Shown: in pieces, positions 9,223 through 24,166 of the stretch
Layout of the letters: every line of letters starts with the position of its first letter
Position numbering within the stretch: the first letter of the stretch is position 1
Assembly (NCBI RefSeq): GCF_023101765.2
Contig: NC_064228.1
Span: forward strand, 2,284,501 to 2,348,500
DNA from: Spodoptera frugiperda
Taxonomy: Eukaryota; Arthropoda; Insecta; Lepidoptera; Noctuidae
Length of the DNA: 64,000 nt
Reading direction: 5' to 3'
Program-made: the position numbers and the translations under genes
Notes under the pieces: generated by a model
Told to the model about the DNA's origin: nothing
What the model saw: only the letters and a program-made list of their open reading frames with translations
The model's database searches: none

Positions 9223-12200
9223 CACATCATACCACTTACATCCGAAAAAGTATTACATAGTACTTAATAAGTAATAAGTAGTATTTAATACGTATCGCTA
9301 TTAGGAATAATTTAAAGTGTAATTTCACTTCAACGACAACACTACAAAGCTTATGGTGAGTCTAATAATAACACTCTCTTTAAATTTCAAAAGTCTAATC
9401 TACTACATAATGTAAATTATAACGCTCTTTAGTACTTAGCTGTTTACTTAAAGGTAACTTTAGAAGGTAAAAGCATGTTACTCGTATCCCAAGGGAGTAA
9501 CTTGTTTTAAGTTAGTCTTTATTATGTTACAAGTCTAACTTAGAATTTTTAGGTTAAGATAATAATGAATCTAGCACTAATTAATGATTACCAAGGTAGG
9601 TTAATTGTGAAATCACATCTATTCATAATAGAAAAATGTTTAAGTTCAGAAATATTATATACGAGAGCCAATGTGGTGTGAATAATTCAATATGGTTAAA
9701 CATTATTAGCTAATCTTTCCTATTTGGACAAGCAAAAGGAAAGATCAATCAAAGTCAAACTTATTTATTTAATAGCCCAGAAAGGCATTTTTGAAAGCCA
9801 AAGCAAATATAATAATATCAAATATGTCTGTCTGCCGGTCAGTCCTCTACTGAAGCTATTTGCTGGTTCCAAAGTGTAGATTCCTACAGAGAAGAACTCC
9901 ATAGGTAAGACTTACAGACGTTCCTTCGACAAATAAAGCAAAAAGCCATGTCTACCTTCTTTGGAATATCTATCTTCTTGAAATACCTATCACATAAGGA
10001 TAATAAAACGCCAAACCACGTCAATATGACAGAATTAAATATGTATAACGCAAAACTCATTACTTAATCAATGAAGTCACTGAACCGTACATCTTATATC
10101 CTTTGACTTAAGAACTATTCCCTCTATTAAAGGTACCCTTAAATCATTTGCCCAAATACCTGCAATCAGTAACTACGATCCATTTATCATTCCCTATATT
10201 AAATTATCCGCTGCTAAAATATAGCTCTGCCCCGAATAAGGACGAACGTGAGTCGAATACCTAAAGACCTATCTTCGGAATAGTTAAATTAGATCTATTT
10301 AGGTTGTAAACGTGACCTCTTTTATAAAATACTTAATTAACAGATTTTTTTGGATGTAGACGAGTGCTTCAGTGTCCATAATTTTCAGAAGTTTGGTGCA
10401 TTAAAATATTTTGGTTTATTTGCTAAAAACATTACATGTGTTATCAAAGTTTAACACACTACTTAAGGGATACGCACAGGTGTACATTTTAATTATATCA
10501 CCCATTCTTCACAATTAACGACGCCTACATAAAATATACTGCTCTATGCTCGTGTCGTGGGTGCGTTTACTAACATACAATTTCACATACACGTCCAGAA
10601 CAACAATTTTTGAATCACACAAAGAAATTGACCATCCATGACCCAATCGTGCAGTCATCAGTTATTAACAAAGAACTTCTTAAAAGTCAAAAACATGTCA
10701 TTCAAGTTGATACTTCAATGACTGCAATTACTGATGACACAGAGAATTCAATTAGACTATATATGTACTTAACTTATCATACAGGAGGAACAGTTAAGAC
10801 GAACATAACAGTTAAACTATGTCAGTTATCTACGGTAACATAACTCGGTTAACTATGTACATAAATCTCTCAAGCTAGCCGAATTTAACTTGGAAATTCG
10901 ACATGGTATGATGGCAGTATAGTACAGTATTTGGGTCAGCGGTTTATAAGATTAAGCTGAACTTGGAACAAGAACGGACCGCTTTGGACTCTAGGGATGT
11001 TGTATCTTGGGGAGATAGTATTGGACGTATAGGACACGTGATAGATATATGAGTTAGATAGGAGCACTATACAGTAGATCAATATACTACGGAAGCTAAC
11101 TTAGATTATGCGATGCGGTCATAACTAGGACAGATGTACACCAGATTGAAAAACAAAGGCGTTTTACTTTACCACGTCTCTCCAGTATCTGAACACCAGC
11201 AAAACCTACTCATTATTCTTTGAGGCCATTAAGATCAGCTTGATACATGCTCACTGTGAGGTGTTTTAAATACAGATGCTTGATACAACTTAGACCTATC
11301 ACTGACCAAAATTCATTAAAAAAGTAACAATCTCCAAAAAGAAAATACGCAAAACCTCATACAATTTTGTAATGCAAATTAAAAATACCTTTGAAAAAGC
11401 CAGGTACACAACGTGTGCTTTGCTCAAACAGGAGGTCACGAATATGTCTTTTATTTTCTTCACGCAAGCATCACTTTGTTAGAGCCCGCTGTTTGCCCGA
11501 GGCATCTCGTTACGGGAAACTCGGCCAGGTTAAAAAATACCAAGTACTTTCAGTCTTTTGTTCCATCCACCTTCATTTGCATAGTGATTTAGAAAAGATT
11601 TTAACTGCTTTTAATATTCTGTCGAGTTTTAAATAATGAGAGGGTGAATTGGATTTAGAATGGAGAATATAAAGATGTCCTAAACTATTATAAAAATGTT
11701 CTAAGGTTTTAAATTACAAATACAACATGAAGTACCCTAAAGTATCATAGGGCTTTGCTTTTATCCCAGAATGAGTAATGTAGGATCTACAATACATGCC
11801 TAACCTCCCATTTTATCCATCAACCAGGATCATAGTCCCGGCAACTGTATCCATTACACCAACAAAGTCCTACCATAAACGATATGAAACAACGACTACT
11901 ATTTTACAACGAAATAAAACTTAAGCTAAAAGAAAGGCATATTTCAAGACATACCACAGTATCGAGGTTCACAATTAGTCGTGGCGAAAGCGATGTAAAT
12001 CCACTATAAACGCCTGTTACAATTACTAGTCTATCTTTTATAGCCACTTTCCAAAATGACGAACAGGTCACACTCAAATACCAATTAAAAATAAAAGCGA
12101 ATATTTCTAGTTAAAGATGATGCCTAATGAAATTAGAGATTCGATCCGCTTCTTCAGTAGCTATTAGGTATTTAGACACTGTTAAGCAGTCTGGGATTTT

Positions 12201-12830
12201 ATTTGAGTAATTGAATAGTGTCGATTATAGTAAATAGATAGATTGTTTATTGATGATAATTTGCTATTACATTAAAATAACGACCAGTTATGTTTTTGGA
12301 TTTGTCAAAGGCGTTTGGATTCTTCACCAATCTTGTTAAGTTTACTAAAAGATTATGCATATTAGCTTGTACCTTGCTATAGTTCAAGAATAGTCTAATA
12401 CACAGATTTTAAATCACTCTATCGGGAACAGACTTTTAAACAAAATTAATCAAATTATCTGCTTTTCAAAGACCATTAAGTAAAACTTTCTAGAACAAAT
12501 CGTTAACGATAAAATTTCCAATCGGTCTTTGGACTTGAAATATCTAAATCAGGTTAGAAATTCAGATTAACTTCAAGAGAATAAAATGAGTATTGAAGTT
12601 TAGTTTTATAAACATTTAAAGATTGGTAGAAAATACTGACATTGAAATATTGTCCCTAATTTGGTAGAGATCTTTGAAGTCAAATGTCCGGTTTTAACTT
12701 CATAGTTGACTGTTAATAAAGGCTCGGCATTGTTTAAGAGAAGTAATTTGTCTTACTGAAGAATACTTTCAGTTGGATGGAGTGGGAATACTAATAAACG
12801 GGGTATAAATTGCTGTCGTTCCATCTCAGA

Positions 12831-12853
12831 ATCCAACCCTTGTTTGGGTTGGG
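12831..12853. repeat. Small perfect hairpin
   Basis: CCAACCC and GGGTTGG arms flank a short loop. Too small to call a functional RNA. Confidence 0.4.
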
Positions 12854-13405
12854 ACTTCGTAGTGTGTCCTTATTAGGAAGTTCAGTATTAACTATGAACA
12901 TGAAATATTTATTTATAGGATGCCCAAAAATTGCAATGATAATGTAACGATGGTAATTTCAAATGTTTACCCACACAAAACAATAATTTTCTATTAGCTA
13001 ATGGTCGATTATGGTACGATCACGCCTTTTGCTTCCCGAGGGACTGGTGTTTTCCACTGTTTTTATTTACATTATTACTCCATTATGATAGGGACGAACC
13101 TAAACATAAACATAACCTCACATAAATCCAAACTCCAGCTTATAAACAAAAATACAGCATTCTTACTCAACAAAAAGCATTATACATCTTAAGACATAAA
13201 CTGTAAGGTCCAATATAGATTACATCGGATGGGGGTTCCTCAGGGTATCATTATTTACCCCATGCAGTTTTTCGATGGCCTTGGCACGCCTCCTTCTCCT
13301 CCAAAGCTTGGATAGGAAAACTGGTGCCAATAATGGCAGTACACGGTGACGCATCGTTTGAGGATTTATTTTGACTGATTTCCTTAGCACTGGTTGGTGA
13401 AATGC

Positions 13406-13424
13406 GGTCTAGCTTGGCTAGACC
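13406..13424. repeat. Small perfect hairpin
   Basis: GGTCTAGC, loop TTG, then GCTAGACC: eight perfect pairs with a three-base loop. No polymerase or processing context was seen. Confidence 0.45.
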
Positions 13425-15679
13425 TTAGATAAATGATTTTAAAGTCCTTTTTTGTTTAACACTGGTTTTTGTATTACACTGATAGTCTTAAACACACACG
13501 AAGAATTATTTATTTATGGAGAAAATCACCAAGGTACAAGGATTTCCGTTCTTATATCTTTAATGTGTTTAGCATACGATTTCTAATTACATCCTACAAC
13601 TGTTATTAAAACAAGTCTTTTGACGGAAAGATATTCATGAGAATAAAGTAAAATAAAAATGTATTTTTCGTATACAGTAAAATGAAATGTGGATTTGAAT
13701 TCTATTTGTTTCCATATTGACAAATAATACGTCGAATATCAATCAAAACAAAGATAAATTTGCATCAATATAAATGATGAATTGATGTCAAAACACCAGG
13801 CTGTTGTTCTGTAGGCGAAAATTGCGAATTCACTACATACGATAACCTCGCACTGAACTTAATGAGATTGGTGATTAATTACGCTGAACTATTAAACTTT
13901 AAGATAAGGGGGAGTCACTTCATAACATTACGTGTTACCAAACTGTTGATAAACTGAATTATTTAATCAAAATTGTTAACTTATTTATTGTTAACAAACA
14001 ATCACGTTTTTTACAATGTGGTAAAGAATTGTATCAATAACAAGCGAAATTTACGCGTTTCAGACAACAATCGAACAGACAAATCTACCATAACATCATT
14101 GACGTTAACAACATCCCTATTGACGTAAATGTTATGAACAGAGGCGATAACATTACATTCCTTGACGATAAGCTAATTTTACTTAACGGAGACATCTATT
14201 TGGTTTGTTAAGTTTCTAACAAAGATACGTATAATGGAAAAAATAATTAGGGTTATGGTACAGTTGAAACAAGTATCACTTCAAATCTTAGTTATGACGA
14301 TTCAAGTTCAAAAACAATTTAAAGGTGATAGTGTTCTTAATACAAACGTAGCTTTAATACAAATTGCAGACCTAAATTCTGTTTGGATAATGAAGCGTTT
14401 GGTGTAATTTGTCATTTTTGGTATGAGGGAAGACCTTTCTTATACAGTGTACGTCTTCAGAGCGATGAAGATGATGGTAATGGACTATTAGCATGACAAA
14501 CAGGTGAAACTGTTACACTATCTATTAAAGATAAAATCTTAACTACCGATAAATCTACAAGCAAACCAGAATACGAATAACTTGTTCTTTCTCTACTTTC
14601 TGATCGAAATCCGTTCACAAATTCAAATGATTTACGGCCGAATTCTAATATCCTAATTGCTTCAATTTTGATTTATTGAAACGGTATAAAAAGAGTGATT
14701 TCTATTACGACTATAAATTAAAAAGTGATCGTTTATTTTTAATAGAATTGATCCTGTTAGTTTGTGAGATTATTTTCTATTGGATTGTAATTAAATTTTG
14801 TAGGTGTGGGCAGAGGTGCAAATATTAATAGCACTCATTTTTCAACAGTTATGTTAAGACTCCCATATGAATCCTTAGATGGGAGTTTATAGACACATTA
14901 CGCTATATTGTAACACCAGCAGTCGCTATTGCTATTTACTGACGAACTGACTAACAGATATACTATTTTGATGTCTCATAAGTTCCTGCGTGGATTAATT
15001 TAAATAAACGCTTTAGCTTTGAATTCCGAAAACCGTTACTCAGCAACTTTACAACCAACAAGACAGTCAAACAAACGTTTGTCACAATCACTATCAATCA
15101 AGTTTCCCCCTAAAATAGTTTCCTATTTTCTCTTGAAATGACAAAATACACCCTAGTCAAGCAACAGTAACATTTTGTAGCATATCACTTCAGCGTTGAA
15201 TGACGGTAGAGTCGTTGACCCGAATGAAGCACCATTGTTCCAACGTCATTGTTTCACCGCACTGCACCAGCAGACCATTCGATTCAGAGAAATGGAATCG
15301 ATTATGAGAATCGATGAATTAGGTAATGGTTTTGAATGCGGTGATGGACAATGGGCACAATCGAGTGTAGACACCGAAATTAAGAAGCAATCTTAATCCG
15401 AAATCGCTGGATGGATGGTTTTTGACCTAAACACCATATCACAAAGAATATCACTCAAAAATAGATCTTAATCCAAAGATTCAGGATTGAAATCGGCTAT
15501 TAATTTTGGCGGTATTTTGACTAATATTAGTGGATACGAGTACGACAAATAGTGAATTAGGTTTAACTCCCTTTCTATACAATTGAACTTGACCACGAAG
15601 GCAGTGGAGCATTTAAAGGCGATTACTACAAACTAGATTACTAGCGGCGATTATTTACAGGAATAGAAAACTATAGAAA

Positions 15680-16085
15680 CGACAGCGATACAATGATTCA
15701 AGGGCATGGCGTGCTAGTGAAATATTTAGACGCACGCTAACGCAATCGATACACAGATATATATTAGTATTTAGTTCGAATGTACGTGCTTGTGACGTCA
15801 TTAGCTGATGCAGTGGTGGTCGCGTATCGGGGGTTCGATCAGGTGTATTTACGGCTGTTATTTTTATATGGGCTACGTTGGAACATTTCCTAGTTGTACA
15901 AGGTTTTATTTTAATAACTCTACTATTGCCATACTGCCATATCGAGGCCACATTGGCGATATATTTGACAAGGGTCAAATTAAAAGACTGTTGATGAAGC
16001 GAAACAGGTACGTAAGATATTGTCAGGCCATTGTACCTATACGCTACCCTCATGGGAGACAGGCGTAAAGTTATGTATGTATTGC
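15680..16085 (+). repeat. Probable degraded tRNA-derived SINE
   Basis: A box A-like TGATGCAGTGG at 15806 and a box B-like GGTTCGATC at 15832 are followed about 210 bases later by GGGAGACAGGCGTAAAGTTA and TGTATGTAT. That tail also occurs in similar form at 39710. The spacing between boxes (15 bases) is too short for an intact tRNA promoter, so the copy is degraded or the call is wrong. The overlapping reading frames on both strands (86 and 132 codons) show no family resemblance. Confidence 0.35.
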
Positions 16086-18522
16086 CATTAGGTACTGATG
16101 TTTATAAATCGTGTGTAAGAACAACCTAGTGCGGCAACAAGACTTAGATCTCTTGAGAATCAAAATTGAATACAGTAATAAAGAATGAGTCTATCCCCAT
16201 TTTAAACTGGACAATTTCAGCCCCACACACAGTTTATTTAATATGTAGATTTCCAACACTTTAGGCGAGAAATCCAAACCCACCATTATTCAAAACGAAA
16301 ACATTAATAAAACGGGATTTGCCTGTCTAATTCTTCTCATAGATCGTACAAGGAAACATTGATGTATAATTTCCTATTCGAGAGTTTTTCTCAATTTTCT
16401 TGTTAATCGATTAATCAGGATTAAGATCGTAATTAATGGACTAACTCGGAATATCGTAGGTATGTGTGGATCGGAATTTGTTCTGACACGATAGCTTAAT
16501 GATGACAGATTGGGAACAGATCTTTTTCTTTATTAGGAACAACTTTATGGTATTGACCCGGTTTTTTCGTTGGAGATTAGTTGATTAAGAAAGCATTGTG
16601 TATCTCTAATGTTCTCTACTATATGGTCATAACGGATTGGGCATGGGCTGATTATGGGGCTCCTCTACATTAGGGGGTCTGCTATAGAGTTTATAATATC
16701 GCAGGCGGATTAGAGACCACTATTTAATAAAGTTTAGGTTTGTCAGAGAGCTTTGATGTCCAGCCTCTATCACATGTGCCACTTTTAAAGATATCCGCAA
16801 ATTGAATGAATCATATGTACGAGACTTTTCTCCACCTACATTAGGTTTTCATAGTGGGTGTCTTTGGTTACAATCAGCTCTTTAAATTGAAATTTAGAGA
16901 ACAGCATTCTTACTTTCCCAATTTGTGATAGGGCAAAAATATTGTACAAATTGATAAGACCATACTGTTTAGACCATTAGTAGCTATTTAGTTTTTTTGT
17001 TTTTTATAAGTTATTGTGATTTTTACGGCACCAGGCCCAAGGCGATGTTGTCGAAGAGACAAAGTCCTTGAATAAAAAAATATATTACGTCCTTTATTCC
17101 CGTATTTTCCGCTTGTTACAAAGCTCATATAATATTAACAAGGTTATGATATTAAATATCTAACATAATCAAGCCAGCCTACCTTACCTACATAGTTAAC
17201 TAAAACAACTTTTTTTAAACTGATTACGCGGTCTCAGGGGTGCGGCGCGAAAGTAAATTAAATGTAAATTTCGCCAGTTATTAAAAAATAACCTCCAAGG
17301 ACGCTCGTAATTTCCTAAAAACAACAGCCTGGGGTATAAATACATAGCTATATTCAACATACATTGAAACGCGTATATTTATATGTTGATACGATAAAGT
17401 GAAATTGTGCTGTCCTACTTTTAACGAATGTTCGAGAATTAGTTCGCAACACAGATGATTATTTGGATAGAAGACAGAACAATGAATTCTCTTTTAATTT
17501 TTACAGACTTTCTAGTACTTTCTTAATTGATGTCTACCTGCGATATCAAATTTTTTGCGTCTTCTTTTTAATTACGTACTCACTTAGAAAAACGTCTCCA
17601 TTAATATTTAATTGATATAGCTACTTCAAACGTTTCTAGTTAATTACAATTTTCATAATATAGGTACCAAATTTTGTTAATTAAAATGTTAACACACGCA
17701 ATAATTAACTTCAGATGAGAGCTACAATATTAACTTTTAAACGTTTTATGAAACAAATTGAAATATTGAAAATATTTTCTATTTAATTAAATCCACATTT
17801 AGTACGCTTCACTAGAACCGCAGACAAAATAATGGGAATAAAATTGTGTATCTGTGGTAGACATGACCAGCCACCGCACTCGTGTGTGTATCCGAATTAG
17901 TGTTTTCGCGCCAACGGTTTCGCAATATGGCGTCCGATTATCGAGTTATTCGGATTGTAATATCGATATGTATCGATGTGTTGGCTACCGACGGTGTACT
18001 GGCATGGCTGAGGGTCGACAGGGCGATGCTATTAAAAGCATGGGACTAGTGAGGCTTAAAACCTCCGTCACGATGCAGCCAGCCCGTGAAAAAAGGTCTG
18101 ATGGGCGTAATAACCCAGATACCTATTATGTATTGGCGATGATATAAATATAATGCGCGTCTCTGGCTGTTTGTTTACGCGGTAACATTATTTTATGTTA
18201 AATCTTTGCCAGACTAATGGGCTCGAGTTGAGCTAAGTGATGCGTTGGAAGAATTTTAAGTAGGTTGGTGTTTGCTGTTGTTAAGTCTTATTATTTGGAT
18301 ACTTAAGACGATATAAATAGACGTTACTTAACAAGTGCTCTGAATAGCTATGTATCCTTATGCCAAGAAGAATATAGGAGTAAGGATCCAAACTTTGCAC
18401 ATCTATCCTCTCCAGAAATGTACTAAAGTCAATTGCAAGAACAAATTACTTTAACTATCTACGTTATTATACTTATCCATACTGCCAACATATTATACCA
18501 GTCACTGCGTCATTAGTTCTGA

Positions 18523-18556
18523 TGCTTACCTGCAAATAAAGAAAAAACATTATAAG
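18523..18556 (-). promoter_or_regulatory. Recursive splice site (zero-length exon) in the giant par-1 intron
   Basis: Read on the minus strand: GTTTTTTCTTTATTTGCAG directly abutting GTAAGCATC, with the junction between 18530 and 18529. A plausible branch region, ACTTATAAT, lies just before the pyrimidine tract. This is the ratchet-point arrangement known from long insect introns: a 3' site whose use regenerates a 5' site with no bases retained. It is on the coding strand of par-1, 11.0 kb from the next exon. Use in vivo is inferred, not shown. Confidence 0.75.
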
Positions 18557-21500
18557 TAAAACGTATGACGTACATAGAAGTGAAGAACATCTTCATAATG
18601 AGTTTATGTATAAATACAAAACTACATAACATAACTAATTGCATTGCATTTACTTAATACATTATTTATTTACTTGTATCCAGACATGCAGGCAAAACCG
18701 CTGTTTAGAGCTAGTCTATTAATAAGCGCTCACTTTAGCCTTCATTTAAATTTGGTTAATCGATACCTACATGAGTTAATTCACCTGTTATACTAAACAA
18801 AGCCCGTGGGTTCACTTGGTTATTTTTTTGCGAAATATAATGGTAACTTTAGATAAGGGTTTGAAATGTTTAATTGAAATAGAAGACTTATAAACAACTT
18901 AAGACTATTTCTAACCACCTAAGGCCTTTTCTAAAATACTTTTTTTATATATTTCTATATACCACATTAATTACGACCGTCTCTGTTGACACAAAACTCG
19001 AATTTCAGATATTTGACGACAAATATTTAAAAAAGTGAAAACCCAACAGTCATTTACTGTTTAATGAAAACATTTAACCCTTCCAACGGGTATCCCTTTT
19101 AATTTCGTCACAAGTACACCATTTTACCCGGGTGTACGCCCGATCATAAAGGCGACATCACACTGTGACACCCGGATTTATCCCCCGGTTATCCGGCGTC
19201 ACGTCCGTCGGGAAATAACCTGGGAAGTAGGACGCAATATGCGTGGTTTTTTCAACACAACTTTAACGTAAAAATATGTATATTTCCTATTCAAATCGGT
19301 AGGTTTTTGTGTAGGATTTCTATAGCCGTTTCGTTTATAAAAATCAACTTCATTTTTTAACAAAGAAAGCCATAATACTACGTTTCTAAAGCAAGAAAAA
19401 ACACTGCTATGTTTAATACATACTTAGTCCTACAACTCAAGAGTAAATAGAAGAAAATTGCAGCATTATACAGAAAAATAGAGTAATAAAACACAAAACG
19501 CAATGCATTCGCAATCTTGAACGATTCCTAATTGGCCGGTTGAACGTTTTCAATACGAATAACATCATGAAGTTTGAAATCTTTTCAAGTGAGCTAAGCG
19601 CCGCTTTCACCAAAGACTAATTGCCTTCAAAGTGGATTGCTGCGAGCAATCTGCAACGGATAACGAAGCTAGGAGACTGGTGTTTGAGAAAATTATTTGT
19701 GTAAATAAATATTTTCATTTCATAATAAAGTGAGTTGTATAATAAATCTTAATAATAAATTTGACATTTGAAATATCCGGTTTAATCATTAATTGGCAAT
19801 GGAATTAGTGAATCAATACCCTTCAAATCGGTATTAAGGAACTTTACATTTTATAAGGCAGATGCATAACTACTAATGCAATATTGGATGCAATATTATG
19901 ATTCTGATAGAGTTAAATAAAAACATATTTAATGTAACACCTATTTTCGAATCCCACGTAATACGAATACTTATATGCCCTAGAGAATATTCAAATAATA
20001 TCTACTTCACGCAACCCAGAAATCAATCCCCTACTTACAAGCACTCGATCATAATGGGAGTCTCCCAAAATCGCTTCTAAACGTAATTCTCGATTGAATT
20101 CCCATCAAATCGAAAGTGTGACGGGTGTTCGTTCTACTCGAGACAATCGATACGTGTCGATTCGATTATTCGTTTTCATTGTTCCGTTTTAATTGCGATT
20201 CGAGTCCCAGTGAAATGAGGTTCGATACAATTGTTTGTTTACTGTAACCGATTTGTGTTGTAAAATCGTTCTGATACCGATTGCATTGTAAGTTTTATCG
20301 ATAGTAAAATTTTACGGTTTCGGTCGCATGAATTGAAATAAATAAAATTTTATTTTGTCTTTTATATATTAAGGATTAGTTGGATAAATGTTTTATTATA
20401 AAGTTAAACTGCATTTTCAGAATACACTCAAATTAGAAGTCCTTTTTATTCTCGTACAAATGAAATATTTTGATTAATTTCTTGAAAGCTTTTTAAACTT
20501 CATTGGATTTGATGTTTTCTTATAATTTAAACCCATTTCTCTCTTTTTTAACACGAACAAACACAGATTTTATCCCAACCTAAACCTTTTACTATCAATT
20601 GTCATCAGTCCTTTGTCACAATAGCAAAAGGAAACCGTTTAGTTCATGAGCCGAGATATCTCAATAACATGGAACGTCCATTAGTAAATTGTTAATGATT
20701 CTTCCCTGGGAATGGTTTTGGTGTGAGTCCATTGATATCTCATATAAATAGACATGTGATATAAGTGATAAATAGTAAATATTATTGTCTACAACGTCCG
20801 TGGACCATAACATAAACTTTTTTAATACGTATGTTAAAGAATTTGTAGATTTTTTTAACGAACTGTGGACAAATAACTACTGAAACTAGTAATAACTTCA
20901 TTGAAACAAACCTTAGCATCCAATCGTATTTTTTGGATAAAAAGAAATTAATAAAATTGTAGGTAATCATACAAATTCCAAATAATGGACATTTTTAAAA
21001 AAAGGTCCCACATAACACCTTATTTAGGTCTCCTGAGGCTCAAAACGGGTCCTAACCTAGATTTCTATAAAAGAATCTGGGATAGGCTTTCATAGGGTAG
21101 CGGTTGAAGCCTTAGGCTCTGACCCGTTCCACTTGGAATATGGCTCAAGTGGGATGTGGCTGAGATGCATACAAATAACTTGGTTTGAGAATGAAAAAGT
21201 GTTAAAAACACTAGGATTTTGTCCTGTGTATTTATAAACAGATATCATAAATAATATTGTTTCGTACGATAAAATCGAGCTCGCGACACGTTGCGTCGTT
21301 TCTAATTACCTATCCACAAGGTAAACCGTGAAGTTCTACAAGTCCGTAATTCGAAAATTAATGAGAAAATCTCATAATTTCTTGTAATAAAACTAAATAA
21401 AAATGAACCAATTTGCGAAGATGTTTCCGATAAAGAAACAACAGATAAAAATAAATATAGCAAGAAAAGCTGATTAAAGCTACTAATACGAAATCAATAC

Positions 21501-22556
21501 ACAATTTTTATAGCAACGGAAAATAAAATAGTCTTATGGAAAATTTTGAACAAAATCGTTCAGAATGCTCAACCTTCGTATGTACTTACGTAGAGAGAAA
21601 ACATCATAAACAAAGCTTTGAAAATGATAAATAGCTTTCAGAGAGTTTGGAAAGTTTACAAGATTTCCCGCTATCAAACAGCGGTAAAGTGTTGGGTTTA
21701 GGAGTCGATATAAAACAGGGCGGAGAGGGGGTCGAGATGTCGGGATTCAGGATATCGAGTTCCCCGGTGGCTGAGCTATTGCGATGAATAATGTACCTTG
21801 GAGGGTAGGCACACATTATTAGCCTCGAATGCAACATGAATTTAGATGAAAGTGTAAACAATTTAGTGAAGCGAGGGAAGTTTATTATCTACTTTTGTAT
21901 TATAGGATGGGTGTTTTAAATATTGGATAGAGTTTTGTATGCTACTGCAAATATAGCTCAATAATGTAGGTGAAAAAAATAAGTACAATTACGTAAAACA
22001 TCCGAAACATTCAAATGTTCGCTATTCGCGCGCACATTTAACAATAGTATTATATAAAGAACTAACATATGTAGTATTTACTTAATTAATACAACAATGC
22101 AGAATGCAGTACATCACATATGCCAACCTGCATAGAGCAAGCGTGGTGATTTGTGCTCAAACCTCCGTGCGAGAAGAGGCCTTTGGTACAGTAGTTGCCA
22201 CTTATAGGCTGTTGATGTGTGATGCATGCAAACATGAATACCACATCCTTCTTAAAAAGTCTGGGTAAAAAAACTACATCATTATACGTTGTTAGAAAAT
22301 CAATGTAGAGGTCTTTAGTCGTTGTAAACCCGCGGCCAGCCTCAGTTCCGGCATTCAGCCGCGCCCCTGTAAGGACATCTTACATAATCGCCGAGGTAAA
22401 GAACAGGATATTGAAGGGGATAAGTCGACGTTATTGGAAGGATTAAAAACGTTTGTTGGGTAGTAAGCAGTTATGTAGTCTAACTAATTAAAAATTGTGT
22501 TTACTACGCAGGACAGTGACGATAAATTAATTATTTTTGTCACTACTTTTTCTGCA

Positions 22557-22579
22557 AGTGACGTGACGTGACGTGACAC
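22557..22579. repeat. (GTGAC)n short tandem repeat
   Basis: Four copies of GTGAC in a row. Confidence 0.85.
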
Positions 22580-23998
22580 TCTCTATTGATTAAGATCTGC
22601 GGTCAATCTTGTCTGCCAAGAATGTCATATGTAGAAGAAGCTCAAAGTCCAGCAATAGAATGCCACGGCTTGTTGATGTTGCCATACTAAAGTATACAAT
22701 ACACCAATCTTAATTTATGACAAATAACCGTTTTTAAAATGTAAAAGTCACTATATTCTCTTATCCCAAATTGTTGTTGACATATTCACAACACGGAAAA
22801 TCATCGTATCCCTTAAATTACTGGGCCGTAAGACCCGACTCTCATTATCAGAGTGAACAGCCGCTACCGGGTCATTAACCTGCCCATATCTTCGGAACAC
22901 GGAGTAAGGAATCACCCAATCACCTGCCTCGCTGAGAATGCCTTTGTTCCTTCCTTTTGAAGTACATTATCCTCTTATAAGGAAATATAAAGAAATTCGT
23001 TGAAGTTTTTACAAGTTTGTGTCGGCTCATTTGGTTTTTAGTTTGGGTTTTATCGCAAATATCTTTTCGGAGGATAAATGGTTAAAAAAGTTAAACGGTT
23101 TCTCTTTTTACAAACCGCTACGTTATTCATTGTTATCAATATTAGTGTACCTACAGTAATACCACCTATTCAAACGAAAGGCCAAAATACAAAGACCAAA
23201 CTTTGTCAAAAAGCATAAATATGATCAAAACCAAAACATGGGAATGAATCACAACATCACAAGTGACATTCCGCTAAGCTAACAAAACAGATAAAACACA
23301 AGTACCTTGTTCAAATAGATAACCCTTTACATATACGTAAAGAGTATTGAAAAAAGGTTTACCTATATATAAAATTCCTTTCCCATCTTCCCAGGTACAG
23401 AATGTAAAAAGGAATTCCTTATAAAACTGTCGAGTTGCGGAATCTAAATTCTATGTTAAGCACATCCCTAGGTAACCCAATAGAAATTTAAGATAATGTA
23501 AACTTTAGTACATAGAACATATGGTACAAAATTGTTCATCTCTGGTGTAGGTTGTGTATTTTTAGGACAAACGTAAGGAAAATACCTAAATTGAATTAGG
23601 CCCTAATAAGAACTAGTGGTCGCTCAGTAGCCGAAATTCGACCGCAATTTATTTAATTAACTAGGCCTTTTCTGCGGTTTCTCTCGTATGCTGTATTCTT
23701 TAGTAATTTATCCAGGATAAATATCTATTGCAAGAAGTGTTCTCAAACTCGAGTGCGAATTTCTTTATAAGATGTCCTAAAAGAACCGTTTGATATTTTA
23801 TCGACTAAGAAATATATTTATAATAATAATATGAACATATTTATACTCGCAACGCGCAACATATTACACCACTAATATGAATATCCAATTATAACAGAAT
23901 CAATACAAACACACAAACCACTTCAAAAGTACCTACTCATTCTCTCACAACACAAGTGCACTACAGGATAAAGTGCACTAAAGTATCTGAAGAACACT

Positions 23999-24021
23999 AC
24001 CTAGGTACTAGGTACTAGGTA
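23999..24021. repeat. (CTAGGTA)n short tandem repeat
   Basis: Three tandem copies of a 7-base unit, CTAGGTA. Confidence 0.85.
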
Positions 24022-24166
24022 CATCTAGTCTAGAATCTGGAACAGACAAGTTGGAAGTAGCACCTGCAAACACTTTCCGAGACCGTCGCGTCGCCGGTAA
24101 ACTAAAATGTAACATATGTTCAGATTGTACCGGCTTTCGAGTGAGGAGATTGAATGTGTGGTGCTA

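Larger units (their letters stand above)
7494..18529 (-). other. Giant par-1 intron, segment 3 (last ~11 kb before the linker exon)
   Basis: No supportable gene was found on either strand. It holds a GC-rich patch at 7970-8105, a small MITE fragment at 9131-9222, short hairpins, and a probable SINE remnant at 15680-16085. Elsewhere it is AT-rich unique-looking sequence with random short reading frames. The right boundary is set by the recursive splice site at 18529/18530. Confidence 0.6.

Noticed and set aside
10150..10175. GCAG/GTATTT juxtaposition on the minus strand, like a recursive splice site
   Set aside because: The pyrimidine tract is poor and the donor weak. The similar sites near 31590, 39617, 41848, 55487 and 58799 failed for the same reasons.
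15655..16053. 132-codon minus-strand reading frame
   Set aside because: It overlaps an open frame on the other strand and a SINE-like repeat, with no protein motif.
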